From Halogeometricum limi (GTDB lineage Archaea > Halobacteriota > Halobacteria > Halobacteriales > Haloferacaceae): a DNA stretch of 64,000 nucleotides. Under the pieces are notes generated by a model that worked only from the letters and a program-made list of their open reading frames with translations, ran no database searches and was not told where the DNA came from. Shown piece after piece: positions 17,058 to 25,789 of the stretch; the stretch's first letter is position 1, and the number at the start of each line of letters is the position of its first letter. Both the position numbers and the translations under genes were made by a program. The stretch spans positions 356,489 to 420,488 of the forward strand of contig NZ_FOYS01000004.1 of the NCBI RefSeq assembly GCF_900115785.1, in the 5' to 3' direction.

Positions 17058-17591
17058 TCAGTACGTCGGCGACTCTTCGGGCACGCCGTCGCGTTGGTTC
17101 ACGAGTCGAGCGAACACGAACAGCGCGTCCGAGAGGCGGTTGAGGTAGCGAATCGCCTCCTCGTTCGCCGGTTCGTCCCTCGCGAAGGCGACGGCGCGGC
17201 GTTCCGCCCGCCGCGACACCGTCCGCGCGTGGTGGAGTCTCGCGCCCGCGTCGCCGCCGCCGGGCAGGATGAACGACCGGAGCGGTTCGAGTTCCTCCTC
17301 GGCCTCGTCGATGAACGACTCCAACTCCGAGACGTGGTCGGCCGTCACGACGGGGGCGTCTTCGTTCGGGTCCGGGTTCGCGAAGTCCGCCTGGAGGACG
17401 TGGAGGTGGTTCTGGACGCGTTCGAGTTTCTCGTCGACGTCGTCGTAACCGGTCGGACGGACCCTGCCGACGAGGGCGTTCACCTCGTCGACGGTGCCGT
17501 ACGCCTCGATGCGCGGACTCGTCTTCGAGACGCGCGACATATCCCGCAGGTCGGTCATCCCCTCGTCGCCGCGCCCGGTGTATATCTTCAT
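17058..17591 (-). CDS. Cob(I)yrinic acid a,c-diamide adenosyltransferase, PduO type
   Basis: A 177-residue protein of the PduO-type ATP:corrinoid adenosyltransferase family. It begins with MKIYTGRGDEGMTDL, the ATP-binding N-terminal loop, and has GTVDEVNALVG near residue 35. The conserved helix RTVSRRAERRAV is near 130 and the C-terminal YLNRLSDALFVFAR motif is present. It transfers the 5'-deoxyadenosyl group of ATP to cob(I)alamin in coenzyme B12 synthesis or salvage. Its start overlaps the stop of the glutaredoxin gene by four bases, so the two are co-translated. Confidence 0.92.
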   Translation of the reverse strand: MKIYTGRGDEGMTDLRDMSRVSKTSPRIEAYGTVDEVNALVGRVRPTGYDDVDEKLERVQNHLHVLQADFANPDPNEDAPVVTADHVSELESFIDEAEEELEPLRSFILPGGGDAGARLHHARTVSRRAERRAVAFARDEPANEEAIRYLNRLSDALFVFARLVNQRDGVPEESPTY

Positions 17592-17830
17592 GCGGCGAGC
17601 GTCGTCTCGACGTACTGCAGGATGTTCTCGGACTCGCCCATCGTGACGCCCCGGTCGTCGTCGACGAGGACGGGAACCGCGCGCTGACCGCTCACGCGCT
17701 TGACCTCGTCGCGTTTGGAGTGGAGCGCCTCGACCCAGACGGTCTCGTACTCGACGCCGTTCTCCTCCAATGCGTCGTGGACCTTCACACAGAACGGACA
17801 GCCGTCCAACGCGTACAGCGTGATACTCAT
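17588..17830 (-). CDS. Glutaredoxin-like protein
   Basis: An 80-residue thioredoxin-fold protein starting MSITLYALDGCPFC, with the redox motif C11-P-F-C14. The cis-proline is in AVPVLVD and the C-terminal GESENILQYVE helix is typical of glutaredoxin/GST N-terminal domains. It is probably a cytosolic thiol-disulfide oxidoreductase. The overlapping adenosyltransferase gene downstream suggests it might help keep cobalamin or its enzyme reduced; that is inference from gene order. Confidence 0.88.
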   Translation of the reverse strand: MSITLYALDGCPFCVKVHDALEENGVEYETVWVEALHSKRDEVKRVSGQRAVPVLVDDDRGVTMGESENILQYVETTLAA

Positions 17831-18006
17831 ACACGCCCCCTTCGGGCGCCGGCCGCAAAGAGATTTGGCCGGCGGCAGGACGCGTCCCCGGCGGATTCAG
17901 TCGACGGCGTGGGCTCCCGCGCGGCCATCGACGGAACCTCACGAACGACCGGGAGGGACGCTCTCGCGTCAGAAGCGTTAATCCCCGCCTCCGAGTACGT
18001 CGGCGT

Positions 18007-18468
18007 ATGATAGACATCGAGGAGACGTACATCGAGAATCGCGTCCTCGTTCACCCGAACGACACCAACAACTACGACATCGCCCACGGGGGCAACGTGA
18101 TGAAGTGGATGGACGAAGTCGGCGCGATGTCGGCGATGCGGTTCGCCGGCGAGACGTGCGTCACCGCCCGAATGGAGAGCGTGAACTTCCACCGACCCAT
18201 CCCTCGCGGTAACGCCGCCCTCATCGAGTCGTACGTCTACGGCGCGGGCCGAACGAGCGTGAAGGTCCGCCTCCGCGTCTTCTCGGAGGACCCGCTCACG
18301 GGCGACACGGAACTCACGACGGAGTCGTACTTCGTCTACGTCGCCATCGACGAGGACCGCGAACCGACGGAAGTGCCAGAACTGGGGACGAACACGGAGT
18401 ACGGCCGCGAACTCCTGGAGGCGGCGGTCGAAGGCGAGAAAGCGAGCAACGGCCACGGCGACGACTGA
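18007..18468 (+). CDS. Acyl-CoA thioesterase, hotdog fold
   Basis: A 153-residue hotdog-fold protein of the YciA/BFIT-like thioesterase group. The segment VHPNDTNNYDIAHGGNVMKW contains the conserved Asn and HGG helix start, followed by DEVGAMSAMRFAGE with its catalytic-type acidic residue. FHRPIPRGNAALIESYV and the strand motif TSVKVRLRVF also fit. It should hydrolyse acyl-CoA to free acid and CoA. The chain-length preference is unknown. It is monocistronic and divergent from the glutaredoxin gene. Confidence 0.88.
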   Translation: MIDIEETYIENRVLVHPNDTNNYDIAHGGNVMKWMDEVGAMSAMRFAGETCVTARMESVNFHRPIPRGNAALIESYVYGAGRTSVKVRLRVFSEDPLTGDTELTTESYFVYVAIDEDREPTEVPELGTNTEYGRELLEAAVEGEKASNGHGDD

Positions 18469-18517
18469 CCGACGCCCGAATTCAGTCTCTCGAACGGACT
18501 ATCCTTCACTAGCGACA

Positions 18518-18536
18518 TTCTTACTAACGATAAGAA
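18518..18536 (+). promoter_or_regulatory. Inverted repeat in the DICT gene promoter
   Basis: TTCTTA (18518-18523) pairs with TAAGAA (18531-18536) around a 7-nt centre, 24-42 bp before the GTG at 18560, where the TATA/BRE should lie. It could be an operator. Confidence 0.35.
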
Positions 18537-18559
18537 CGTAGTTAGAAACGAGGGCCAAC

Positions 18560-19324
18560 GTGACAGAAACACACACACTCGAATCGCTCGTCGAGGACGT
18601 CGAGGCGTCTACCCAGACGTTCTCTCTCGTCAACTACGACGGTCCGGACGCCGAGAAAGCGCGGGTCGTCCGCTACTTCGAACCGCAGAGCGTCGACGTG
18701 AGAGAGGGGGTAACCGACCCGAATCTACCCCGGAACTTCGCCGTCCTCCACGACGGAGACGAGTTCGTCGCCGCGGCCGCAGTCGAGGACGTCCACCGGC
18801 ACGTCGCCGGCGGCGTCTTCGAGGGCGACGCCTTCGAGAGACGCGACAGACCGACGATTCTCGCGCACGTCGACGACCGAACGTTCACCAGTTACGACAT
18901 GCGGCGGATGCTCCTCGCCTCCCACGAAGTCGAACGGTACGCGTGGCGTACCGGCGCGGGCGAACTCCACGCGGGGTTTCAGCGACTCTCCACGCTCGCG
19001 TCGCAGTCACACATCTACGACGAACTTCGCGCGAGCGGTGTCGACGTCCACGTGTACGGTGCCCCGGACGCGTCGGTTCCGCCGGGCCTCGTCGAACACG
19101 CCTCGGAGAGTCCCGAGATTCGAGACTCGTGGTTCGTCGTCTACAGGGGCGAGAGACGGGCGGACCACCGCGCCCTCGTCGCCGTCGAAACCGGGCCACG
19201 CGAGTTCTCCGGGTTCTGGACGTACGACGAGGATACCGTCGACGACGTCCTCGAACGTCTCGACGCGACGTACCCCGCGACGGCCGACAGCGACGCCGCC
19301 GCCCCCGGACAGAACGGGCGGTAG
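18560..19324 (+). CDS. DICT sensory-domain protein
   Basis: A 254-residue protein that reads as a DICT domain through most of its length: TQTFSLVNYDGPDAEKARVV, the FAVLHDG strand, ERYAWRTGAGELHAGFQRLS, HVYGAPD, and the ending SWFVVYRGE...GFWTYDEDTVDDV. DICT is a sensory domain described with light-sensing and c-di-GMP-type proteins in bacteria and is common as a stand-alone protein in haloarchaea. It lacks the HTH or bacterio-opsin activator regions often attached. The start is GTG. The stimulus is unknown. Confidence 0.82.
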   Translation: MTETHTLESLVEDVEASTQTFSLVNYDGPDAEKARVVRYFEPQSVDVREGVTDPNLPRNFAVLHDGDEFVAAAAVEDVHRHVAGGVFEGDAFERRDRPTILAHVDDRTFTSYDMRRMLLASHEVERYAWRTGAGELHAGFQRLSTLASQSHIYDELRASGVDVHVYGAPDASVPPGLVEHASESPEIRDSWFVVYRGERRADHRALVAVETGPREFSGFWTYDEDTVDDVLERLDATYPATADSDAAAPGQNGR

Positions 19325-19370
19325 TTGCCCACTCACGAACCGCTTTTTCGACCGGTGAGAGACCGGGTGT

Positions 19371-20318
19371 ATGACCACTCATCTCGGGATTCACGGCTCC
19401 GTCGAGCGCATCTTTCCGCCGTCGCTGCTCCGGTCGAGACTCGTCGACGGCGACGACGCCCCCGACGCGGACGCCGACCTGACCGTCTCCGTCGTCGACG
19501 ACGACTTCGACGGCATCGACGCACTCGTCACGTTCGGCTACGACCCCGCCGTCCTCGACAGCGACGTCGAGTGGATTCACGTCGTCCGCGCGGGGTACGA
19601 CGAGTTCCCTGTCGAGACGCTCCGAGACGACGGCATCTCGCTGACGAACAGCACCGGACTCCACGGCGCGTCCGTCGGCGAGACGACGGTCGGCTACTTC
19701 CTCCAGTTCGCTCGCGGCCTGCACCGGTATCGGTCGGACCAACGCGAGAAGGAGTGGAACCCGCCCGCGTGGGACGAGACGTTCACGCTCGAAGGCGAGA
19801 CGGTCTGCGTGGTCGGCCTCGGAACGCTGGGCCGCGGTATCGCCCGCCGCGCGGACGCCCTCGGGATGTCCGTCGTCGGCGTCCGTCGAACTCCGACGCC
19901 GGTGGACCACGTCGAGACGCGGTACGGCCCCGCCGACCTGCACGAGGCCGTCGAAGACGCGCGGTTCGTCGTCCTCGCCGTCCCCCTCACCGACGACACC
20001 GAGGGGATGTTCGGGGCGGTCGAACTGGACGCGATGCGCGAGGACGCCTACCTCGTGAACGTCGCGCGGGGTCCCGTCGCCGACCAGTCCGCTCTCGTCT
20101 CCGCTCTCCGAGACGACGCCATCGCGGGCGCGGCCCTCGACGTGTTCGAAGAGGAACCTCTCCCGGAGGAGTCACCGCTCTGGGCGTTCGAGAACGTCGT
20201 CGTCACGCCGCACGCCTCGGCCGCCCGGAGCGACTATCCCGACCGAATCGCCGAACTCGTGGGCGAGAACGTCCGCCGGTTCGAGCGAGGGGAGTCGCTG
20301 GCGAACCAAGTCGTCTGA
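19371..20318 (+). CDS. D-2-hydroxyacid dehydrogenase (NAD)
   Basis: A 315-residue protein of the D-isomer-specific 2-hydroxyacid dehydrogenase family. The substrate domain contains WIHVVRAGYDEFP. The NAD-binding motif GLGTLGRGIARRAD is near residue 148. The catalytic arginine is in VNVARGPV (about 228), the glutamate in the FEEEPLPEESPLW segment (about 257) and the histidine in TPHASAARSD (about 281). It reduces 2-keto acids to D-2-hydroxyacids or the reverse. It begins 46 bp after the DICT gene, possibly co-transcribed. The natural substrate is not evident. Confidence 0.88.
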   Translation: MTTHLGIHGSVERIFPPSLLRSRLVDGDDAPDADADLTVSVVDDDFDGIDALVTFGYDPAVLDSDVEWIHVVRAGYDEFPVETLRDDGISLTNSTGLHGASVGETTVGYFLQFARGLHRYRSDQREKEWNPPAWDETFTLEGETVCVVGLGTLGRGIARRADALGMSVVGVRRTPTPVDHVETRYGPADLHEAVEDARFVVLAVPLTDDTEGMFGAVELDAMREDAYLVNVARGPVADQSALVSALRDDAIAGAALDVFEEEPLPEESPLWAFENVVVTPHASAARSDYPDRIAELVGENVRRFERGESLANQVV

Positions 20319-20366
20319 CTCCGGGTTCGGTGCTCGCCCCGGAGGCGGCGGGCGAGAGACGCCCCC

Positions 20367-21818
20367 TCACGGTTCGTGTTCTGCGGCCCGGTCGAACGTC
20401 ACCGTCACCTCGTTGCCGCCGGTCTCGCGTTCGGCGAACGACACCGTCCCGTCGGCGTGCTTTACGACCCACCTGACGACCCACAGGCCGAGTCCGGAAC
20501 TGTGGCTGATTTGGTCGATGGGCTGTCGGTCCGTGAGTATCTCCACCTCGAAGCGCGGAATCGGCGGGCCGGCGTCGGCGACGCGGAGAGAGACGTCGTC
20601 GCCGACTGCCTCGACGGTGACCGTCACCTCGGGCGCCGGGTCGTCGGCGTGGACGACGGCGTTCTCGACGAGTTCGGAGACGGCGTAGTGGACGTTCTCC
20701 GTGGCCGAGACGACCGCGTCGGAGTCGACGCGGCAGGTAACCTCGGCGTCGGGGTAGTCGTCGCTCACCGACCGAACGACCCGCCGGACGACCGCAGAGA
20801 GGTCTATCGGGCGGGGGTCGGGGTCGCCGACCATTATCCCGAGGATGACCTGTTGTTCGTCTATTAGCCCGAGGAGGTCCTCCGCGGCGGACAGGATGGA
20901 GTCGAGGTGGCCGCTCGGTTCCTCGTTGGCGAGAAGCGCCGCCCGCCCGACGACGATGTTCAGTTTGTTCCGCATGTTGTGCCGGACGACGTGGTTCGTT
21001 ATCCGCAGTTGCCGCTCGCGGTCCTTCTGGCTCGTGATTTCTTCGGCGATACCGACGAGACCGACGATTTCGCCGTCCGCTCGCCACGGGACTTTCGAGG
21101 TGACGAACCACCGGTCGGTCTCCGCGAAGTGCTCTTCTTTCTCGAGAATCGGCTCGCCCGTGGCGACGACCGACAGGTCGTCTTCGTAGGGTCCCCGCGC
21201 CTCGGCGTCGGGAACCACGCCGTCCACGTCTCGCCGACCGAGGTACGCGCTACTCTCTCGGTGAATCCGGCTCTCGACCGGACCTTCGCTCACGACGACG
21301 TGTCGCCCCGTCCGGTCTTTGACGAACACGTGGAGCGGAATCTCGGTGAACAAGTGGTCGAACAGGTTCGCCTTCCACGCGTCCATCTCGCTGGCCTCCG
21401 TCGGATGTGCGCCGACGACGCGGGGGTTCGTACGGTCGGGAACGACGTCCCGCACGGCGTCGGCCAGTCGGGGCCCGAAGTCCGGTCGGTCCCGACGGAC
21501 CACGTCGGCGAACGGCGCCGTGACGGCCGCGGCGGGAACCGTTCCGTCGCCGCCGTCGACCACGAGGACGACCGGCGGCGACCCCGACTCGGGCAGTCGG
21601 TCGAACAGGTCGTCCGCCGTGCCGTCGGTCAGTTCGTACGGGGAGACGACGCAGTCGACCGTCCCGTCGCACCGGTCGACGCCCTCGGAGATACCGTCGG
21701 CGACGACCACGTCGGCTTCGGAGAGGTCGACGTCGAGTTCGCGGTCGGCGGTCTCGTCCCCTCCCGCAGGATGGAGGCGAACGACGCGAAGCGGAGGGCT
21801 GGCTTCGTCGGATGTCAC
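20367..21818 (-). CDS. PAS-domain sensor histidine kinase
   Basis: A 483-residue predicted soluble kinase. The N-terminal about 130 residues resemble a degenerate receiver-like fold (VVRLHPAG, ADVVVADG). A PAS domain follows at about 145-265 (FTEIPLHVFVKDRTGRHVVV to VGLVGIAEEIT). The H box VVRHNMRNKLN has the phosphorylatable H280. The HATPase region shows the N box SELVENAVVH and the G2 motif GLGLWVVRW. I place the start at the GTG at 21818 because the TATA box at 21840-21847 lies 26 bp upstream. No response regulator is adjacent. Confidence 0.88.
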   Translation of the reverse strand: MTSDEASPPLRVVRLHPAGGDETADRELDVDLSEADVVVADGISEGVDRCDGTVDCVVSPYELTDGTADDLFDRLPESGSPPVVLVVDGGDGTVPAAAVTAPFADVVRRDRPDFGPRLADAVRDVVPDRTNPRVVGAHPTEASEMDAWKANLFDHLFTEIPLHVFVKDRTGRHVVVSEGPVESRIHRESSAYLGRRDVDGVVPDAEARGPYEDDLSVVATGEPILEKEEHFAETDRWFVTSKVPWRADGEIVGLVGIAEEITSQKDRERQLRITNHVVRHNMRNKLNIVVGRAALLANEEPSGHLDSILSAAEDLLGLIDEQQVILGIMVGDPDPRPIDLSAVVRRVVRSVSDDYPDAEVTCRVDSDAVVSATENVHYAVSELVENAVVHADDPAPEVTVTVEAVGDDVSLRVADAGPPIPRFEVEILTDRQPIDQISHSSGLGLWVVRWVVKHADGTVSFAERETGGNEVTVTFDRAAEHEP

Positions 21819-21839
21819 ACTGCGTCTCTTTCGGCCCGA

Positions 21840-21847
21840 AGTATAAC
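21840..21847 (-). promoter_or_regulatory. TATA box of the histidine kinase gene
   Basis: GTTATACT on the minus strand, 26 bp from the GTG at 21818, which decides that start over upstream codons. Confidence 0.5.
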
Positions 21848-21974
21848 AGTATGTCTCACCGTCACGTCGCACCCGCGACAAATTTCCGCTCGTGACTCGA
21901 ATAACCGTAATCGCCCGCGCGAGAGGCGACAGCGGGCGAACACTAAGCTGACGGGACGCGTCTGTTCTACTCTG

Positions 21975-24881
21975 ATGTGGAGCAGGGGTGCAGTGCTCGT
22001 CGTGACGGTGTTGCTCGTCGTCGCTGGCGTCGCTCCGGCGACGTCGGTGGGGACGGCTGGAATCTCGCAGATGGCGAGCGAGACGGCGGTGAGTGTACCG
22101 GTCGGGGTCGAGCGAGCGGGCGGCGCCGAGGAACCGAATACGCCGAGAGACGCGGAGTCGAACGACACGGGTTCGGGAGATTCGACCGCCGAACCCGCCG
22201 CAGACGACGGGCGGCCGACGCCGACGACGGCGAACGCCGAGACGACTGCTGACGGTGGCACGACTGCCGACGACGGCACCGACGACGACCCGCGCGGGGC
22301 GCGGACGGTCGGTCCCGACGACGCCGGAGGGGTCTCGTTGGAACTGTTGGCCGACACCGACTGGCTACGGACGGACTTCGGGCGAGCCGAGTCGTTCGCG
22401 GTGTCGCTCCCCGAGAACGCCTCGGCGTCGATGCTCGTCCAGTTCTACCGACCGGAGTCGTTGCTCCCGGTCGGCGTCGTCGTCGTCGAACCCGGGGAGA
22501 CGGTGGTGCTCCCCGTGACGGCGTCGGGCGCGAGCACCGTCGGTGTCTCGAACACCACCGCGCTTCCGCAGACCGAACTGGAGTCGTTGCCCCCGGAGGA
22601 TACGTTCTACTCGTTCGGGTGGGACGAGACGATAGGGAACGACGCCGGTTCCGGGTACAACCTCCCGGACGGACGCTACTACTTCCCGGCGAGCGTCGAC
22701 GGGTCGGTTCGGCCGGTGAATCCGCCGGCGTCCGTCTCGAACTCGGGTCTCTCGTCGCTCGCAGTCGGGACGGCGACGGACGACGCCGACTCCGCACCGG
22801 AGACCCAGTTCCTCCTCGTCCTCCCGTCCGCCGAGAATCTCCCCGAAGACGACGACGCCGTCGTCGACGCTCTCCTCGCACACGCGAACGCGACGCAGGA
22901 ACCGCTCGTCGCCGCCGTCGACGCGCGTCCCGGCGTCCGCGTCGTCCAACGCTTCTGGCTGACGAACGCCGTCCTCGTGAAAGTGGACGAGGACGTGATG
23001 ACCACCTCTTCGCTGCGCGACTACCCCGGCGTCTCGGCCGTCGTCGCCAACCAACGGGTGTTCACCGTTCAGTCGGCCGTCGGTGCACCGCTCTCGGCGA
23101 CCGAACAGGTGGAAACATCTGCCGCCGCGACCACCTCCGCCACCGACCCCCGCGCGACGTACGGCGTCCGGCAGGTGAACGCGCCCGCCGCGTGGGAGCG
23201 GTACGGAACGACGGGCGAGGGCGTCACCGTCGCCGTCCTCGACAGCGGAATCGAGCCTTCACACCGCGACATCGACCTCCACACGACGGACGCGACGGAC
23301 GCGACGTACCCCGGCGGGTGGGCCAAGTTCGACGGCTACGGCAGGCAGGTAGTGGGGGCCGTCCCGGCGGACAGTTCGTCGTTCTCGCACGGGACGCACG
23401 CCAGCGGAACCGTCGCCGGCGGCGACGAGGGCGGAGTTCACATCGGCGTCGCGCCGGGCGTCAGACTCCTGCACGGGCAGGTGACCGACGGCGAGGCGGG
23501 GACCGTCTCACAGGTCGTCGCCGGTATCCAGTGGGCCGTCGAACGGGACGCCGACGTGGCGAGTGTCAGCATCGGCGCACCGTTCCGCGTGCCGCCGTAC
23601 GTCGACGCCGTTCGGAACGCCGAGCGCGCGGGAACGCTCGTCGTCGCCGCGTCGGGCAACGACGGACCGGGCGTCACCTCCTCGCCGGCGAACGTCTACG
23701 ACGCGGTGAGCGTCGGGGCGACGGGGCCGAACGAGGAGCTACTCCCCTTCTCCAGTAGCGGCGTCGTCACTCGCGAGGAGTGGGAACTCGCGCTCCCGCC
23801 GGACGACTGGCCCGAGTCGTACGCCGTCCCCACGGTGGTCGCCCCCGGCGGCGCCGTCCTCAGCGCCTCCGCGCAGGGCGGGTACGCCTCGCTCAGCGGG
23901 ACGAGCATGTCCACGCCGCACGTCGCGGGCGTCGCCGCCCTCGTCGTCGCCGGAGCGGGCAGAGAGGTGACGTCCGAGGAAGTCCGCGCGGCACTCGTCG
24001 CCTCCGCCCGGCGGCCCGCGGACCTGACGCCGGCCGAAGAAGTCGCGTACGGCGCGGGTGTCGTGGACGCCGTCGCCGCCATCGAGGCAATTCGAGCGAT
24101 GGACGACGACACGGGCCGAGTGCTCGACTGGAACGAGGTCCAGTCGTCGTCGCTCGCCGAGAGCGAGACGCACCGCTACTCGCTGGCGACGGACGGTCGG
24201 TCGACGCGCGTCGTCGTCGCCAGGCCGGACGCCGGAGACGGTCCGTTCGCGGTGGCACTCCTCGACGAACGCGGGCGGCCGTCGGGGCTGTTCGACGCCG
24301 GCGGCGAGTCGCGTCGGTCCGTCGAACTCGCGCCGGGCGAGGCCGTCACCCTCCGAACCGTCGCCGCCGGAACGTACACGCTCGCCGTCTCCTCGTCGGG
24401 AGGGGCGGGCCCCTACACCGCCGCGCACTCGGTGTCGCCGCCTCTCGCGGGCGACCCGGCGGACACGGCGTCGCAGTTCGACGCGGCACTCCTCGGGCGC
24501 GGCACCGAACTCCCGGGTCGACTCACCGCGTTCGACTGGGCCGACTGGTATCTCTACCTCGGTACCGGGGCGACAGAGCGGTTCGTCCTCTCTCGCCCCG
24601 CCGAGGGCGGGGGAGACGTGACGATGGAACTGATGCGGCAACCGGCGGGGTTCGTCGCCGAGACGAGCGTCGTCGTCCCGCCGGGGTCGGCGAGAGTCGT
24701 CGAGTACGACTCCGCCTTCGGCGCGGCGTACGTCCGCGTCACGAGCGAGAATTCGAGTCGTGAAGCGGGCGCGTACCTCCTGTCGTACCTCGACGAGACG
24801 GAACTAGTGGCGGTTCCGACCGGGAGTCGGCGTGGACGAATCGGAACGCCGCCTGCGAACGCCTCGGGATATCTTCGATAG
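21975..24881 (+). CDS. Large secreted subtilisin-like serine protease (S8)
   Basis: A 968-residue exported protease. A Sec-type signal (MWSRGAVLVVTVLLVVAGVAP) is followed by a Thr/Asp/Glu-rich low-complexity stretch (about 40-110). A novel region of roughly 300 residues then runs to the catalytic domain. The triad is complete: D423 in VLDSGIEP, H472 in SHGTHASGT and S644 in SGTSMSTPH, with the oxyanion Asn in ASGNDGPG. A C-terminal section of about 250 residues reads as two beta domains like pre-peptidase domains. The long N-terminal part is unlike halolysins. It probably acts at the cell surface or outside. Confidence 0.9.
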   Translation: MWSRGAVLVVTVLLVVAGVAPATSVGTAGISQMASETAVSVPVGVERAGGAEEPNTPRDAESNDTGSGDSTAEPAADDGRPTPTTANAETTADGGTTADDGTDDDPRGARTVGPDDAGGVSLELLADTDWLRTDFGRAESFAVSLPENASASMLVQFYRPESLLPVGVVVVEPGETVVLPVTASGASTVGVSNTTALPQTELESLPPEDTFYSFGWDETIGNDAGSGYNLPDGRYYFPASVDGSVRPVNPPASVSNSGLSSLAVGTATDDADSAPETQFLLVLPSAENLPEDDDAVVDALLAHANATQEPLVAAVDARPGVRVVQRFWLTNAVLVKVDEDVMTTSSLRDYPGVSAVVANQRVFTVQSAVGAPLSATEQVETSAAATTSATDPRATYGVRQVNAPAAWERYGTTGEGVTVAVLDSGIEPSHRDIDLHTTDATDATYPGGWAKFDGYGRQVVGAVPADSSSFSHGTHASGTVAGGDEGGVHIGVAPGVRLLHGQVTDGEAGTVSQVVAGIQWAVERDADVASVSIGAPFRVPPYVDAVRNAERAGTLVVAASGNDGPGVTSSPANVYDAVSVGATGPNEELLPFSSSGVVTREEWELALPPDDWPESYAVPTVVAPGGAVLSASAQGGYASLSGTSMSTPHVAGVAALVVAGAGREVTSEEVRAALVASARRPADLTPAEEVAYGAGVVDAVAAIEAIRAMDDDTGRVLDWNEVQSSSLAESETHRYSLATDGRSTRVVVARPDAGDGPFAVALLDERGRPSGLFDAGGESRRSVELAPGEAVTLRTVAAGTYTLAVSSSGGAGPYTAAHSVSPPLAGDPADTASQFDAALLGRGTELPGRLTAFDWADWYLYLGTGATERFVLSRPAEGGGDVTMELMRQPAGFVAETSVVVPPGSARVVEYDSAFGAAYVRVTSENSSREAGAYLLSYLDETELVAVPTGSRRGRIGTPPANASGYLR

Positions 24882-24921
24882 CCGTCTGTCTCTCGATTGC
24901 GTTCCGTTTTTGGGTTTCGAC

Positions 24922-25380
24922 TCAGGAGTTTTCGGGGCGCACCTCGGGAGGGACACAACCACCTCGACCGTAGACGTCTCGTTCGCTCTCCGCATTCACG
25001 AAAATCGAATCGGCACAGTAGGGCTGGAGGTAGACCGCATAGGTTGCATCTTCGTGGCGGATATAGATGCCTGAGGGGGAACTGGAGTCCTTCTCCGGTT
25101 CGTACCACGGCAACGGAGTGAGCGCAGTAGCGGTGGTATCGAATTCCGAACTGTCCAGTCGCATAGCATCCAGACCGTCATCACGTGCTGTGTCGAGAGC
25201 GGTCTGGAGGGGTTCCACGGTACGGATTCGTTCGTCGTCAGACGGCGTAACCGTTGTTTCGTCGGGCGTCTCTGCTTTGAGTACGCTGAGTAACCCTCCA
25301 TTTTGACCCGGGCTGGAGATACAACCCGATATCGAGAGGAGAGCGCAACTGGACGCGACGAGCAGGGAACGGCGCTTCAT
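24922..25380 (-). CDS. Hypothetical lipoprotein
   Basis: A 152-residue exported protein. MKRRSLLVASSCALLSISGC gives a lipobox ending in Cys20. The rest is an acidic domain with ALTPLPWYEPEKD and IYIRHEDATYAVYLQPYCADS. Two further cysteines near the C-terminus (YCADS, GGCVPPE) could form a disulfide. The start at 25380 is supported by a TATA box at 25401-25407, 25 bp upstream. GC content is lower than in neighbouring genes, suggesting acquisition. The family is not recognised. Confidence 0.65.
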   Translation of the reverse strand: MKRRSLLVASSCALLSISGCISSPGQNGGLLSVLKAETPDETTVTPSDDERIRTVEPLQTALDTARDDGLDAMRLDSSEFDTTATALTPLPWYEPEKDSSSPSGIYIRHEDATYAVYLQPYCADSIFVNAESERDVYGRGGCVPPEVRPENS

Positions 25381-25569
25381 AATGCGAATTAGCAAACATG
25401 TTTATATTGTTTTCCGCTACCGCGACACCGCCTATCAACTGGGGAGGCGACTATTCGCGCCGCGTCTTCAGATACGCGACTCTGTATCGCGCGATACCGT
25501 TTATCGGCCGTTCGGAACCGTCCCCTCGAACCAGTATCTTCAATTGTCCCCCACACGGAATCCCGAAGC

Positions 25570-25737
25570 ATGAGCATGGAGATCGAACGCGAGTGCCCCT
25601 CGTGCGGCGAGACGGCGACGTTCTGGAAGACGGCGTACATGGAGATCCACCTCGGAAAGAAGACGAAGTGGCGCTGTGCGGAGTGTGGCTACGGCTACAT
25701 CCAGATCGACGGCGACATCTCGACGGCCGAAGCGTAG
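25570..25737 (+). CDS. 55-residue zinc-ribbon protein (DUF7838-like)
   Basis: A short intact ORF, MSMEIERECPSCGETATFWK and onward, with two zinc knuckles: C9/C12 (CPSC) and C36/C39 (CAEC). The aromatic, lysine-containing middle (FWKTAYMEIHLGKKTKWRC) is conserved-looking and unlike a shadow frame. It ends with DGDISTAEA and a TAG at 25735-25737. It probably binds zinc; a role with nucleic acid or as a protein adapter is speculative. It is convergent with the glycine cleavage operon. Confidence 0.8.
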   Translation: MSMEIERECPSCGETATFWKTAYMEIHLGKKTKWRCAECGYGYIQIDGDISTAEA

Positions 25738-25789
25738 TCGACGAGGGCGCTGTTTTCGCGGCGTGAGAAGAAAACTCGGAGCGGAGCGC

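Noticed and set aside
20907..21974. Open frame extending the large protease gene about 350 codons upstream
   Set aside because: It lies antisense to the histidine kinase gene, is Arg/Asp-rich shadow sequence, and a Sec signal peptide begins at the ATG at 21975.
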